Assembly (NCBI RefSeq): GCF_039832105.1
Contig: NZ_JBDOHS010000009.1
Span: 86,555 to 150,554 of the forward strand
DNA: 64,000 nt
Origin: Dorea_A sp016295505
GTDB taxonomy: Bacteria > Bacillota > Clostridia > Lachnospirales > Lachnospiraceae
Reading direction: 5' to 3'
Each line of letters begins with the position of its first letter. Positions within the stretch are counted from its first letter, which is position 1. The notes under the pieces were generated by a model. That model had not been told where the DNA came from. It saw only the letters and a list, made by a program, of their open reading frames with translations, and searched no databases. Position numbers and translations under genes: made by a program. Of the stretch, positions 25,303 to 34,786 are shown in pieces.

Positions 25303-26316
25303 ATGGAAACAAAATCAAATCAATTTTTAGGGGAGACAGAAATTGGCATATTAATGAGAAAATATGCGGTTCCCTGTATCATTTCGTTACTGGTAGGTGC
25401 ATTGTATAATATCGTGGATCAGATCTTCATTGCCAATGCCAGTTATCTGGGTTCATATGGAAATGCGGCCAATACAGTGGTATTTCCACTGACGGTTGTT
25501 GCACTGGCCATTGCAGTTATGATTGGAGACGGATGCTGTGCATTTGTCAGTATCTCTCTGGGAAAAAAGGAAACAAAGACTGCAAAACAGAGTGTTGGAA
25601 ATGCAGTTGTCATGCTGCTTGTCAGCAGTATTGTTCTGACTGTAATATATCTGATCTTTTCTGATCAGATTATCGCAATGTTTGGCGGAACCGTTAATGA
25701 AGAAACGTATCTGCATTCAAAAGAATATTTCTTCTATATTTCTCTTGGAATTATTACAATCAGTCGTGAGTTCGGAAGCGGAGGACGAACGATAGGAAAA
25801 AAAGTGGCAGAAAAACTGGAGATTCCTTGCTATGACAGCGAGTTAATTCATAAAATTGCTGTAGAAAGCGGATTTGCAGAAAAGTATATTGAGGATGCCG
25901 GTAAGTATGCACCGGGTGGATTCCTTTCTCCTGCATTTTCCAACCGGGCATTTGGTCCTACCAATGAAGATTATCTGTGGCAGATTCAATATAAGATCAT
26001 AACAGAACTGGCAGAAAAGGGCCCCTGTGTAATCGTAGGAAGATGTGCGGATTATATTCTGCGTGATAAGGCCGATTGTCTGAAAGTGTTTATTCATGCA
26101 AGTATGGATTTTCGTGCAAAACGAATTGTTGAGATATATGGAGAGCAGGAGAAAACTCCGATGCAGCGTCTAAAGGAAAAGGACAAACGCCGCGCGGCTT
26201 ATCATCGTTTTTACACGGATATGAAGTGGGGACACGCACAGAACTATCATATAACTCTGGACAGTGGAGAACTTGGAATTGATAAATGCGTGGAGATTCT
26301 TCAGAGTCTGTATTAA
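25303..26316 (+). CDS. Chimera: N-terminal MATE transporter half joined to cytidylate kinase-like domain
   Basis: Residues 1-150 are the start of a MATE transporter (PCIISLLVGALYNIVDQIFI and GKKETKTAKQSVGNA), covering about four helices and breaking off at EYFFYISLGI. The next residues, ITISREFGSGGRTIGKKVAE, are the P-loop start of a cytidylate kinase-like protein (AAA_26/CLK type), complete to VEILQSLY. Total length is 337 residues against about 450 for a MATE alone. Eight MATE helices are missing, so transport is unlikely; the kinase-like part looks intact. ATG 25303 has AAGGTG upstream. It is probably a deletion fusion of two adjacent genes, joined near 25750 in frame. Confidence 0.75.
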   Translation: METKSNQFLGETEIGILMRKYAVPCIISLLVGALYNIVDQIFIANASYLGSYGNAANTVVFPLTVVALAIAVMIGDGCCAFVSISLGKKETKTAKQSVGNAVVMLLVSSIVLTVIYLIFSDQIIAMFGGTVNEETYLHSKEYFFYISLGIITISREFGSGGRTIGKKVAEKLEIPCYDSELIHKIAVESGFAEKYIEDAGKYAPGGFLSPAFSNRAFGPTNEDYLWQIQYKIITELAEKGPCVIVGRCADYILRDKADCLKVFIHASMDFRAKRIVEIYGEQEKTPMQRLKEKDKRRAAYHRFYTDMKWGHAQNYHITLDSGELGIDKCVEILQSLY

Positions 26317-26336
26317 GAATCATGGATATGATCCAG

Positions 26337-26378
26337 AAGCCGGGAAGAAATCAGCAAAAAGGATTTCTTCCCGGCTTT
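26337..26378. terminator. Bidirectional terminator
   Basis: AAGCCGGGAAGAAATC (26337-26352) pairs with GATTTCTTCCCGGCTT (26362-26377) between convergent genes. Confidence 0.8.
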
Positions 26379-26397
26379 ATCAAAGTAATCAATATAC

Positions 26398-27663
26398 TCA
26401 TACTAACTCGGCAATTCTGGATACTCCAACGTAGATTTCGGATATCTTAAACCAGGTACGATAATCAACTTCTCCGGTCTGTGGCAGTCCAAAGACAGAT
26501 TGAAATACCCGGACAGCTTCGGCGGTTGCAGGACCGTAGACGCCATCCATCGTAACCTTTGGAATTGCAGGGTAAGCACCGGCGATGACATTGAGCTGTT
26601 CCTGCATCTGGCGGACTTTCTGACCGGAAGAGCCGATCTCAAGGGTATAACCCGGCCAGGAGGAAGGGATGCCGGAGATGGCTTCTGCTGTGTTGATGTA
26701 CATATCATCCCCATAATAATAGCGAAGGATCTCAATCGGGGAATATCCCTGTTCTCCAAGAGACAGACTGCCCCATTGGGTCATCCAGTTCGGACACTGT
26801 ACCTGTCTTCCGTCACAGTACTGGGTCAGAATTGGCTGGCGCACATTGGGACGGGACAGATAATCTGCAAATAATTCATCCACGATCAGTGAGATCGTGT
26901 CATAGATGTTGCGCTCCGGAATCCACTTGTGATCGAATGCAGTAGAGGATGTGATCGTAAAGTCGTAGCCTTTGTTTCGGTACCACTCCGTATACACACG
27001 GTTCAGAGTAAAAGACATGATCGCCAGAACATTTGCCCGAATAGTATCAGCAGGCCATGTGGCGTAAATCTCGCTGGAAGCAACATTTTTAATATAGTCC
27101 TTGTATTTCACATAATAATTGCGGGCAGTCGTATCACGGGGGCTTCCGTCGTGAACGACGATGTATTCCGGGACAACGACACGGCTTAATACGATCTCGC
27201 CGGTTTCTGTAGTTGGTTTGATCTCTTCTTCGGGTATTTTTGCCGGATAAGTTCCATATAATGTATGTGCAGGAATCACAAAGACGCTTTCTGAAGGTTC
27301 AGGAGTGTCCATTGGTCTGAGAGAAATATTCTGAATTGCTGTAATGGTTGGAAGAATCTCTGTTCCTGCAATACTGACCGGTTCATATCCGGGGGCAGAG
27401 ACATTTAGCGTATATTCGGCATAAGGCTGTTCTTCACTGCGGGAATCCAGACTGTAGTCGAGGGGAGGAGCATCCAGTTCAATGGTCTCGGTCTGCCCGG
27501 AGGAATCTGTCTTAAGCTGTTCGATCGGACTGTCAGGGACTCCGGTATAAGAGATAGAGATGGAGGCGCCGGACACGGGGTAGGCAGTGATGTCAGATGT
27601 TATATTGATCTGCAGCCGCCCCTTGTCGGGAGTATCCTGCGCGGTGGCGTTGAAAGCGTTCAT
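26398..27663 (-). CDS. SpoIID-like protein with C-terminal peptidoglycan-binding domain
   Basis: Residues 1-160 are beta-rich carboxypeptidase-regulatory-like repeats without a signal peptide. Residues 160-320 resemble SpoIID: YKDYIKNVASSEIYATWPADTIRANVLAIMSFTLNRVYTE and the later TQYCDGRQVQCPNWMTQWGS. The C-terminus (VRQMQEQLNVIAG...VFQSVFGLPQTGEVDYRT) is a PG_binding_1 repeat. SpoIID cuts peptidoglycan during engulfment, and this combination suggests a spore-stage wall protein made inside the mother cell. Absence of a signal peptide fits coat or cortex localisation. Promoter elements on both strands lie in the 150-bp divergent gap at 27664-27815. Confidence 0.75.
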   Translation of the reverse strand: MNAFNATAQDTPDKGRLQINITSDITAYPVSGASISISYTGVPDSPIEQLKTDSSGQTETIELDAPPLDYSLDSRSEEQPYAEYTLNVSAPGYEPVSIAGTEILPTITAIQNISLRPMDTPEPSESVFVIPAHTLYGTYPAKIPEEEIKPTTETGEIVLSRVVVPEYIVVHDGSPRDTTARNYYVKYKDYIKNVASSEIYATWPADTIRANVLAIMSFTLNRVYTEWYRNKGYDFTITSSTAFDHKWIPERNIYDTISLIVDELFADYLSRPNVRQPILTQYCDGRQVQCPNWMTQWGSLSLGEQGYSPIEILRYYYGDDMYINTAEAISGIPSSWPGYTLEIGSSGQKVRQMQEQLNVIAGAYPAIPKVTMDGVYGPATAEAVRVFQSVFGLPQTGEVDYRTWFKISEIYVGVSRIAELV

Positions 27664-27815
27664 ATATTACCTCATGAAAAATCTGTCACTTATATAATAT
27701 GAAGGGGAAATGAATTGGTTACATTAGCTGAAGTGTGCTCCCTGTCATTTATAAAACTTGTATAATTGTATGAAAAAAGGTATAATAATTCATCATAATA
27801 CATATGGGGGAAGCT

Positions 27816-29027
27816 ATGAATAAGAAGAAAAAACGAGGCTGTCTGATGCGTTTCCTGTCGGGTATTCTGACTGTGTTATGTCTGATTCTCGCCGTTCTTT
27901 GTATCAGAACAGCGGGAAGTGAAGGCATTTCCTGGATTCGGGAGCAGTTGTTCGGGAGTGAGATTGTATATCAGGAGGTTCGGGTCGGCCAGGAAGAACT
28001 GGAAGGAAAGTATTACTATCAGCAGATTGCGGAGGAAGAACGACAGGCGTATCAGGAGATTCTGCAGGGAGTAAGAGATCATATCGATGCGATCTGTATT
28101 CATGCTTCGAAAGCAGACCGGGCCAATGCGCTGTTCCAATATGTGATGAAAGATTTTCCGGAGATCTTCTGGTGTGATGGTACAACGACGGCTACAGCAT
28201 ATGACGGAAATGAAATGTATACAATACTGGAACCGGGATATCTGTACGATGAACAGAAAAAGTCTGAGATGGAACAGGAGATTCAGATGGCAGCGGATCA
28301 GTGCCTGTCAGGAGTGCCTGAGGGAGCAGATGATTATCAGAAGATTCTGTATGTATACGAGTATATTGTTAATCTGGTGGATTACGATATGAATGCTTCT
28401 GACAACCAGAATATCTACAGTGTATTTGTCAATCATCGTTCTGTATGTGCGGGATATTCGAAAGCAACACAGTATCTTCTGGAGCGTATGGGAGTATTTT
28501 GTACTTATGTAACCGGAACTACAAAAGAAGGTCAGACGCATGCGTGGAATCTCGTTCTCTGCAATGGGGATTATTATTATGTGGATACAACCTGGGGGGA
28601 TCCGGTATTCCAGGAGTCGGAAGGGGAAGATACTGCTGCCTGGCAGGGCAACGTAAGTTATGATTATATGTGTTGTGATGATACACAGATCTCCGGCACA
28701 CATATCCCGGATACTGATGCAGCACTTCCGGCATGTACAAAGATGGATTATAATTATTATGTGGTAAATGGACTGTACTATACGGAATATAATCGTGATG
28801 CGGTGCTGGAGAAAATGAATGAGACCATCCGTGCAGGCGCAAATCCTACGGTAATCAAGTTTGCAGATCATGATCTCTATGCATCTGCGCATGACGATAT
28901 TTTCCAGAATCTGATCAAAAGTGCGGCGCAGAATCTTGCGTCATATTATGGACTGAGTGAGGTCAGATATCAGTATATGGATGATCCGGATTTAAATAAA
29001 ATTATGATAATCTGGCAATATCAATAA
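27816..29027 (+). CDS. Membrane-anchored transglutaminase-like protein
   Basis: An N-terminal KKKKRG stretch and one membrane helix anchor the protein. A transglutaminase-like core follows: NHRSVCAGYSKATQYLLERMG supplies Cys, QTHAWNLVL supplies His, and YYYVDTTWGDP supplies Asp. Such domains act as peptidases or cross-linkers at the cell surface. ATG 27816 has GGGGGA about five bases upstream; ATG 27804 has no site. Length is about 403 residues, with a helical C-terminal tail of unknown role. It is divergent from the SpoIID-like gene. Confidence 0.82.
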   Translation: MNKKKKRGCLMRFLSGILTVLCLILAVLCIRTAGSEGISWIREQLFGSEIVYQEVRVGQEELEGKYYYQQIAEEERQAYQEILQGVRDHIDAICIHASKADRANALFQYVMKDFPEIFWCDGTTTATAYDGNEMYTILEPGYLYDEQKKSEMEQEIQMAADQCLSGVPEGADDYQKILYVYEYIVNLVDYDMNASDNQNIYSVFVNHRSVCAGYSKATQYLLERMGVFCTYVTGTTKEGQTHAWNLVLCNGDYYYVDTTWGDPVFQESEGEDTAAWQGNVSYDYMCCDDTQISGTHIPDTDAALPACTKMDYNYYVVNGLYYTEYNRDAVLEKMNETIRAGANPTVIKFADHDLYASAHDDIFQNLIKSAAQNLASYYGLSEVRYQYMDDPDLNKIMIIWQYQ

Positions 29028-29095
29028 GTAGACGAATACAGAGAGATTATGTAAAGGCACTATGCATAAAAATAAATAAAAATGAAAAATCCACG

Positions 29096-29125
29096 TTGAA
29101 AAACATCATATTTTGTAGTATAATT
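29096..29125 (+). promoter_or_regulatory. carAB promoter
   Basis: TTGAAA (29096-29101), an 18-base spacer and TATAAT (29120-29125). This leaves a leader of about 160 bases before carA. Confidence 0.65.
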
Positions 29126-29174
29126 TTTACAATTTGTGAAGACAAAGATTGTCGATGACTCATTATATTAACAA

Positions 29175-29208
29175 GGCAGTTGTGTGTACTTGCACAAACT
29201 GTCTTTTT
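29175..29208 (+). terminator. Leader terminator (attenuator) upstream of carA
   Basis: GGCAGTTGTG pairs with CACAAACTGTC with a bulge and a five-T tail. A smaller GACAA-AGA-TTGTC hairpin precedes it. The position in the carA leader suggests attenuation by pyrimidine or arginine status; I find no PyrR-binding loop. Confidence 0.55.
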
Positions 29209-29291
29209 CTCTGTAAAAAAGAATGTTTTATTATGGGATGCATGAAAATGTCACACAAAAGTAAAAGAACAGGAAGGGAAAAGGTGAATAT

Positions 29292-30362
29292 ATGAAAGCA
29301 TTTCTTATATTGGAAGACGGAACCGTCTTTACCGGAACCAGTATCGGTTCGACAAAAGACATGATTAGCGAGATAGTGTTTAATACTTCAATGACAGGTT
29401 ATCTTGAGGTGTTAACCGACCCTTCTTATGCGGGACAGGCCGTAGTTATGACCTATCCATTGATTGGAAATTATGGCATTACACCGGATATGGAGTCAAA
29501 AAAAGCATGGCCGGATGGTTACATTGTAAGAGAACTGTCCAGAATGCCAAGTAACTTCCGATGCGAGGGTACGATTCAGGACTTCCTTGAGAAGCAGGAT
29601 ATTCCGGGAATCGCAGGAATTGACACACGTGCACTTACGAAGATCCTTCGTGAAAAGGGTACGATGAATGGAATGATCACAACAAATGAGAATTATGATC
29701 TGAATGAGATTATTCCAAAGTTAAAAGCTTATGTAGTAGGAGATGTAGTTTCCAAGGTTACATGTGATGAAAAATATGTCTTAAAAGGCGATGGACCGAA
29801 GGTGGCTCTTATGGACTTCGGAGCAAAGAATAACATTGCCCGATCTTTAAATAAACGCGGATGTGAGGTGACGGTCTATCCGGCAGACACAAAAGCGGAA
29901 GAAATCATAGCATCTGATCCGGACGGAATCATGTTGTCAAACGGACCCGGAGATCCGGCAACATGCGTATCTATTATCGAAGAAATCAGGAAGTTATACA
30001 ATACAGACATACCGATTTTTGCAATCTGTCTCGGACATCAGCTGATGGCTCTTGCCAATGGCGGAAAGACATACAAGCTGAAGTATGGACACCGTGGAGG
30101 CAATCATCCGGTAAAGGATCTCAGTAATAACCGGGTATACATCTCTTCACAGAACCATGGATATGCAGTAGATGCGTCTTCTCTGGATCCTTCTGTAGCG
30201 ACCGAAGCGTTTATCAATGTCAATGATAAGACGAATGAGGGACTGGCATATGCAGGAAAGAACATATTTACGGTTCAGTTCCATCCGGAAGCATGTCCCG
30301 GACCGCAGGATTCCGGTTACCTGTTTGACAGATTTATGGATATGATGAAAGGAGCAGAATAA
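29292..30362 (+). CDS. carA: Carbamoyl-phosphate synthase small subunit
   Basis: The N-terminal half has the CarA fold (LILEDGTVFTGTSIGS). The class I glutamine amidotransferase domain has nucleophile FAICLGHQLMALA and the His/Glu pair near QFHPEACPGP. It releases ammonia from glutamine for carbamoyl phosphate, which feeds pyrimidine and arginine synthesis. Length is normal at 356 residues. TAATG joins its stop to the carB start. Confidence 0.98.
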   Translation: MKAFLILEDGTVFTGTSIGSTKDMISEIVFNTSMTGYLEVLTDPSYAGQAVVMTYPLIGNYGITPDMESKKAWPDGYIVRELSRMPSNFRCEGTIQDFLEKQDIPGIAGIDTRALTKILREKGTMNGMITTNENYDLNEIIPKLKAYVVGDVVSKVTCDEKYVLKGDGPKVALMDFGAKNNIARSLNKRGCEVTVYPADTKAEEIIASDPDGIMLSNGPGDPATCVSIIEEIRKLYNTDIPIFAICLGHQLMALANGGKTYKLKYGHRGGNHPVKDLSNNRVYISSQNHGYAVDASSLDPSVATEAFINVNDKTNEGLAYAGKNIFTVQFHPEACPGPQDSGYLFDRFMDMMKGAE

Positions 30363-33300
30363 TGCCAAGAAATAAAGATATCAAAAAAGTATTAGTGATT
30401 GGCTCCGGTCCTATTATCATCGGGCAGGCAGCAGAATTTGACTATGCAGGTACACAGGCCTGCCGTTCGCTGAAGGAAGAAGGACTGGAGGTAGTGCTTC
30501 TGAATTCAAATCCGGCTACGATCATGACGGATAAGGATATTGCGGACAGAGTATATATTGAACCACTGACTGTGGAAGTTGTGGAACAGCTGATCCTGAA
30601 GGAACAGCCGGACAGTGTGCTTCCGACACTGGGCGGGCAGGCCGGACTGAACCTTGCGATGGAGCTTGAAGAAGCAGGCTTTCTGAAGGAACATGGCGTG
30701 CGCCTGATCGGTACTACGTCCGAAACGATCAAAAAAGCAGAAGACCGACTGGAATTTAAGGCAACGATGGAAAAGATCGGAGAGCCATGTGCGGCATCTC
30801 TGGTTGTAGAGGATGTAGAGACTGGCGTGAAATTTGCAGAAGAGATCGGATATCCGGTCGTTCTTCGTCCGGCTTATACGCTGGGCGGAAGCGGCGGTGG
30901 TATCGCGCATGACAGAGTACAGCTGGTGGAGATCCTGGAAAACGGACTTCGTCTTTCCCGTGTGGGACAGGTTCTGGTAGAACGTTGTATCGCAGGATGG
31001 AAAGAGATTGAGTATGAGGTGATGCGTGACAGTGCCGGCAACTGTATCACCGTATGTAATATGGAGAATATTGATCCTGTCGGTGTGCATACCGGTGACA
31101 GTATCGTTGTGGCTCCTTCTCAGACACTGGGCGACAAGGAGTATCAGATGCTGCGTACCTCTGCGCTGAATATCATCAGTGAACTGAATATTACCGGAGG
31201 ATGTAATGTACAGTATGCACTTCATCCGGAGACGTTTGAATACTGTGTTATTGAGGTAAATCCGCGTGTCAGCCGTTCTTCTGCGCTGGCATCCAAAGCG
31301 ACCGGTTATCCGATTGCCAAGGTTGCTGCAAAGATTGCGCTTGGATATACACTGGATGAGATCCAGAATGCCGTTACAAAGAAGACATATGCAAGTTTTG
31401 AGCCTATGCTTGATTACTGCGTAGTCAAGATTCCAAGACTTCCGTTTGATAAATTTATCAGTGCAAAGCGTACACTGACGACACAGATGAAAGCAACCGG
31501 AGAGGTTATGAGCATCTGTGATAACTTTGAGGGAGCACTGATGAAAGCAATCCGTTCTCTGGAGCAGCATGTGGACAGTTTAATGTCCTATGATTTCTCT
31601 TACCTGAAAGGCGATGATCTGCTGGAAGAACTGAAGGTTGTAGATGATCGACGGATCTGGAAGATTGCAGAAGCAATCCGTCAGGGTATCAGCTATGAGG
31701 ATATTCACGCGATTACGAAGATTGATCAATGGTTTATCGACAAGATTGCGATTCTCGTGGAGATGGAGCAGACATTAAAGACACGTTCATTAAATGCGGA
31801 AATATTAAAAGAAGCAAAACGTATGGAATTCCCGGACAATGTCATCGCAGCACTGACCGGCAATACAGAGCGTCAGATTCATGATATGCGTCATGAATAC
31901 GGGATTACTGCTTCCTATAAGATGGTAGATACCTGTGCGGCAGAATTTGCGGCAGAGACTCCTTATTATTACTCAGTATTCGGAAGTGAAAATGAAGTAG
32001 AAGAGACCTCAGGAAAGAAAAAAGTACTGGTACTTGGCTCCGGACCGATCCGTATCGGACAGGGAATCGAGTTTGACTTCTGTTCCGTACATTGTACCTG
32101 GGCATTTGCAAAGGAAGGTTATGAGACGATTATTGTGAATAACAATCCTGAGACGGTAAGTACGGACTTTGATATTGCGGATAAGCTGTATTTTGAGCCG
32201 TTGACTCCGGAGGATGTGGAAAGCATCGTTGATCTGGAAAAACCGGACGGCGCTGTGGTGCAGTTTGGTGGACAGACTGCAATCAAACTGACCGAATCTC
32301 TGATGAAGATGGGAGTTCCGATCCTTGGAACTTCTGCAGAAAATGTGGATGCTGCAGAAGACCGTGAACTGTTTGATGCGATCCTTGAAAAATGTGGTAT
32401 CCCGAGACCGACAGGCGGTACGGTATTTACAGCAGAAGAGGCCAAGGAAGTAGCTAACAGACTGGGATATCCGGTACTGGTAAGACCGTCTTACGTACTC
32501 GGCGGTCAGGGCATGCAGATCGCAATCAATGATCATGATATCGATGAGTTCATAGGAATTATCAACCGGATTGCACAGGATCATCCGATTCTGGTTGATA
32601 AGTACCTGCAGGGTAAGGAGATTGAGGTTGACGCGGTATGTGACGGAGAAGATATCCTGATTCCGGGTATTATGGAGCATATTGAGCGTGCCGGAATCCA
32701 CTCCGGTGACAGTATATCTGTATATCCTGCCCAGAGTATTTCAGAAAAGACCAAGAAAACGATTGAAGATTATACCAGAAAGCTGGCACAGTCTCTGCAT
32801 GTCATCGGACTGATTAATATTCAGTTCATCGTATGTGGAGAGGATGTATATGTGATCGAGGTAAATCCGCGTTCCAGCCGTACGGTTCCGTATATCAGTA
32901 AAGTGACGGGCATCCCGATCGTTCCGCTGGCAACAAAGGTAATTATTGGACATAAGATCAGGGAACTTGGTTATACACCGGGATTACAGCCGGAAGCAGA
33001 TTATTTTGCAATCAAGATGCCGGTATTCTCATTTGAGAAGATCCGTGGTGCTGATATCAGCCTCGGACCGGAGATGAAGTCAACCGGTGAGTGCCTGGGA
33101 ATTGCAAAGACCTTTGATGAGGCATTGTATAAGGCATTTATCGGTGCCGGAATCAAGCTTCCTAAGTTTAAAAATATGATCATGACAGTCCGTGATGCTG
33201 ACAAAGAAGAAGCGGTTGAGATCGGTCGCAGATTCGAGAAGATCGGATACAAGATCTTTGCGACTGCGGGAACTGCAGAGGCATTAAAAGCAGGTGGAGT

Positions 33301-33559
33301 GAAGGTGATGAAGATCAATAAGATTGAACAGGAATCTCCAAACCTGATGGATCTGATTCTTGGACACAAGATCGATCTGGTAATTGATACGCCGCCGCAG
33401 GGAGCAGACCATTCCAGAGACGGATTTATCATCCGGAGAAATGCGATCGAGACGGGTGTGAATGTACTGACGGCAATCGATACTGCTCAGGCGCTCATCA
33501 CCAGTCTGGAGAATACAGATATTCAAAAACTGACGCTTGTAGATATAGCAACAATATAG
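30362..33559 (+). CDS. carB: Carbamoyl-phosphate synthase large subunit
   Basis: The 1065-residue protein has two ATP-grasp halves, each with IGQAAEFDYAG or IGQGIEFDF near the start and a PSQTLGD or VYPAQSIS block, plus a C-terminal MGS-like regulatory domain with KIFATAGTAEAL. It makes carbamoyl phosphate from bicarbonate, ammonia and two ATP. It is complete and in operon with carA. An intrinsic terminator follows. Confidence 0.98.
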   Translation: MPRNKDIKKVLVIGSGPIIIGQAAEFDYAGTQACRSLKEEGLEVVLLNSNPATIMTDKDIADRVYIEPLTVEVVEQLILKEQPDSVLPTLGGQAGLNLAMELEEAGFLKEHGVRLIGTTSETIKKAEDRLEFKATMEKIGEPCAASLVVEDVETGVKFAEEIGYPVVLRPAYTLGGSGGGIAHDRVQLVEILENGLRLSRVGQVLVERCIAGWKEIEYEVMRDSAGNCITVCNMENIDPVGVHTGDSIVVAPSQTLGDKEYQMLRTSALNIISELNITGGCNVQYALHPETFEYCVIEVNPRVSRSSALASKATGYPIAKVAAKIALGYTLDEIQNAVTKKTYASFEPMLDYCVVKIPRLPFDKFISAKRTLTTQMKATGEVMSICDNFEGALMKAIRSLEQHVDSLMSYDFSYLKGDDLLEELKVVDDRRIWKIAEAIRQGISYEDIHAITKIDQWFIDKIAILVEMEQTLKTRSLNAEILKEAKRMEFPDNVIAALTGNTERQIHDMRHEYGITASYKMVDTCAAEFAAETPYYYSVFGSENEVEETSGKKKVLVLGSGPIRIGQGIEFDFCSVHCTWAFAKEGYETIIVNNNPETVSTDFDIADKLYFEPLTPEDVESIVDLEKPDGAVVQFGGQTAIKLTESLMKMGVPILGTSAENVDAAEDRELFDAILEKCGIPRPTGGTVFTAEEAKEVANRLGYPVLVRPSYVLGGQGMQIAINDHDIDEFIGIINRIAQDHPILVDKYLQGKEIEVDAVCDGEDILIPGIMEHIERAGIHSGDSISVYPAQSISEKTKKTIEDYTRKLAQSLHVIGLINIQFIVCGEDVYVIEVNPRSSRTVPYISKVTGIPIVPLATKVIIGHKIRELGYTPGLQPEADYFAIKMPVFSFEKIRGADISLGPEMKSTGECLGIAKTFDEALYKAFIGAGIKLPKFKNMIMTVRDADKEEAVEIGRRFEKIGYKIFATAGTAEALKAGGVKVMKINKIEQESPNLMDLILGHKIDLVIDTPPQGADHSRDGFIIRRNAIETGVNVLTAIDTAQALITSLENTDIQKLTLVDIATI

Positions 33560-33582
33560 AACGAACCTGTGTGGGAAAGTGG

Positions 33583-33625
33583 AGCTGTGAGAATTGAGGA
33601 AACTTGATTTTCACAGCTTTTTTTG
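33583..33625 (+). terminator. Terminator after carB
   Basis: AGCTGTGAGAAT (33583-33594) pairs with ATTTTCACAGCT (33607-33618), then seven T. Confidence 0.85.
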
Positions 33626-33674
33626 TGCATCCGGGGAATTCCGGGACTGTATCTGAGAAAAAGCAATAAAAAAG

Positions 33675-33703
33675 TTGACAACTTCAAAATAGTATGATAT
33701 GAT
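33675..33703 (+). promoter_or_regulatory. Promoter of the SleB-like gene
   Basis: TTGACA (33675-33680), a 17-base spacer and TATGAT (33698-33703). Confidence 0.65.
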
Positions 33704-33818
33704 ACCAACCGTTGTACATGTAACAATTTTGTAATAATTGTAATAAAGTTGAAAAAAGTGAATATACTTTATTAAAACAATGTTAATTCATTGCAACAAA
33801 CAGGAGGGTATAAATAAT

Positions 33819-34436
33819 ATGATAAGACGTAGGAGACTGAGTAAGATGTTCATGCTGTATTCAGCATGTGCAGTCATGGCAGCGGGATTTACCAGCCACG
33901 CAGCCTCTATGCAGCCGGAAGTGAAAGTTGTAGAGACTCAGGAGGGAGTAGAGTCTGCACAGCAGGTCACTGTGATGCAGTCCGTATCAGAAGAAATTGT
34001 GAAGGTGACAGCGGAATCTGTGGAAGCTCAGCAGCAGAAGATTGCAGAAGATATAGCCAGAAAAGAACAGGAAGCAAAAGAACAGGCAGAGCGGGAAGCA
34101 TATATCCGTGCCAACCAGGAGCTTCTTGCATCGATTATTTACTGCGAAGCAGGCAATCAGCCATATGAAGGACAGGTTGCCGTCGGGGCAGTTGTTATGA
34201 ACCGGGTAAACAGTGGAGCGTATCCCAATACGATCGAAGGTGTGATCTACCAGTCAGGACAGTTTGGTCCGGCCGCTACAGGGTGGCTGAATCAGGTGAG
34301 AAATTCCGGCTGTTACACAGCAAGCTGCATGCAGGCTGCTGTAGATGCACTGAACGGTGTGAACCCGATCGGCGGATGTCTGTATTTTGATCAGGGAGGC
34401 TGTGGCACGAAGATCGGTGCACATTATTTCCATTAA
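33819..34436 (+). CDS. Secreted cell wall hydrolase (SleB-type Hydrolase_2)
   Basis: A signal peptide (MLYSACAVMAAGFTSHAAS) is followed by an acidic coiled-coil region rich in EQEAKEQAERE, then the SleB-like domain from about residue 105: LLASIIYCEAGNQPYEGQVAVGAV supplies the catalytic Glu. SleB enzymes are lytic transglycosylases of the spore cortex or vegetative wall. The coiled coil may tether or dimerise it. ATG 33819 has GGAGGG upstream. It has its own TTGACA promoter. Confidence 0.85.
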   Translation: MIRRRRLSKMFMLYSACAVMAAGFTSHAASMQPEVKVVETQEGVESAQQVTVMQSVSEEIVKVTAESVEAQQQKIAEDIARKEQEAKEQAEREAYIRANQELLASIIYCEAGNQPYEGQVAVGAVVMNRVNSGAYPNTIEGVIYQSGQFGPAATGWLNQVRNSGCYTASCMQAAVDALNGVNPIGGCLYFDQGGCGTKIGAHYFH

Positions 34437-34514
34437 AAGAACGATATCTCGGCATACATGACAGAATGCAGAGATGAAGTGTTTCGATTTGACAAACAAT
34501 ATAGAAATGTATAG

Positions 34515-34670
34515 TATGAAAGAGCAGAGACCTGTTATGGTTTACTGCTGAATCTGACCAACGTGCCGTTATTTCTGAATTGTACGATCGTTACAGTGGC
34601 GGTATTTGCAGTCTTCTATGCAATTGTCTACAGTCTGACCGCCAGAGAATATTATAAGATAGTAAATTAA
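34515..34670 (+). pseudogene. 3' remnant of an ABC transporter permease
   Basis: An open frame ends LNLTNVPLFL and then VFYAIVYSLTAREYYKIVN before TAA 34668-34670. This looks like the last helix and tail of a FtsX-like bacitracin/lantibiotic-type permease. No start site or rest of the gene is present, so it is a remnant. The surrounding 34437-34786 gap otherwise shows only weak promoter-like sequence. Confidence 0.5.
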
Positions 34671-34786
34671 CGACAGTTGACAAGTCCGGTGGTTTGGTTG
34701 TATTGTTTTCTTAGATGAAACTTCCTGACATACAATAGAAATGTAGAGTGTGGAGGATGGATTTGAATACAAGGAGGAGATATGAT

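Noticed and set aside
29126..29291. PyrR-binding loop in the carA leader
   Set aside because: I find no UCCAGAGAGGCU-like loop in the leader.
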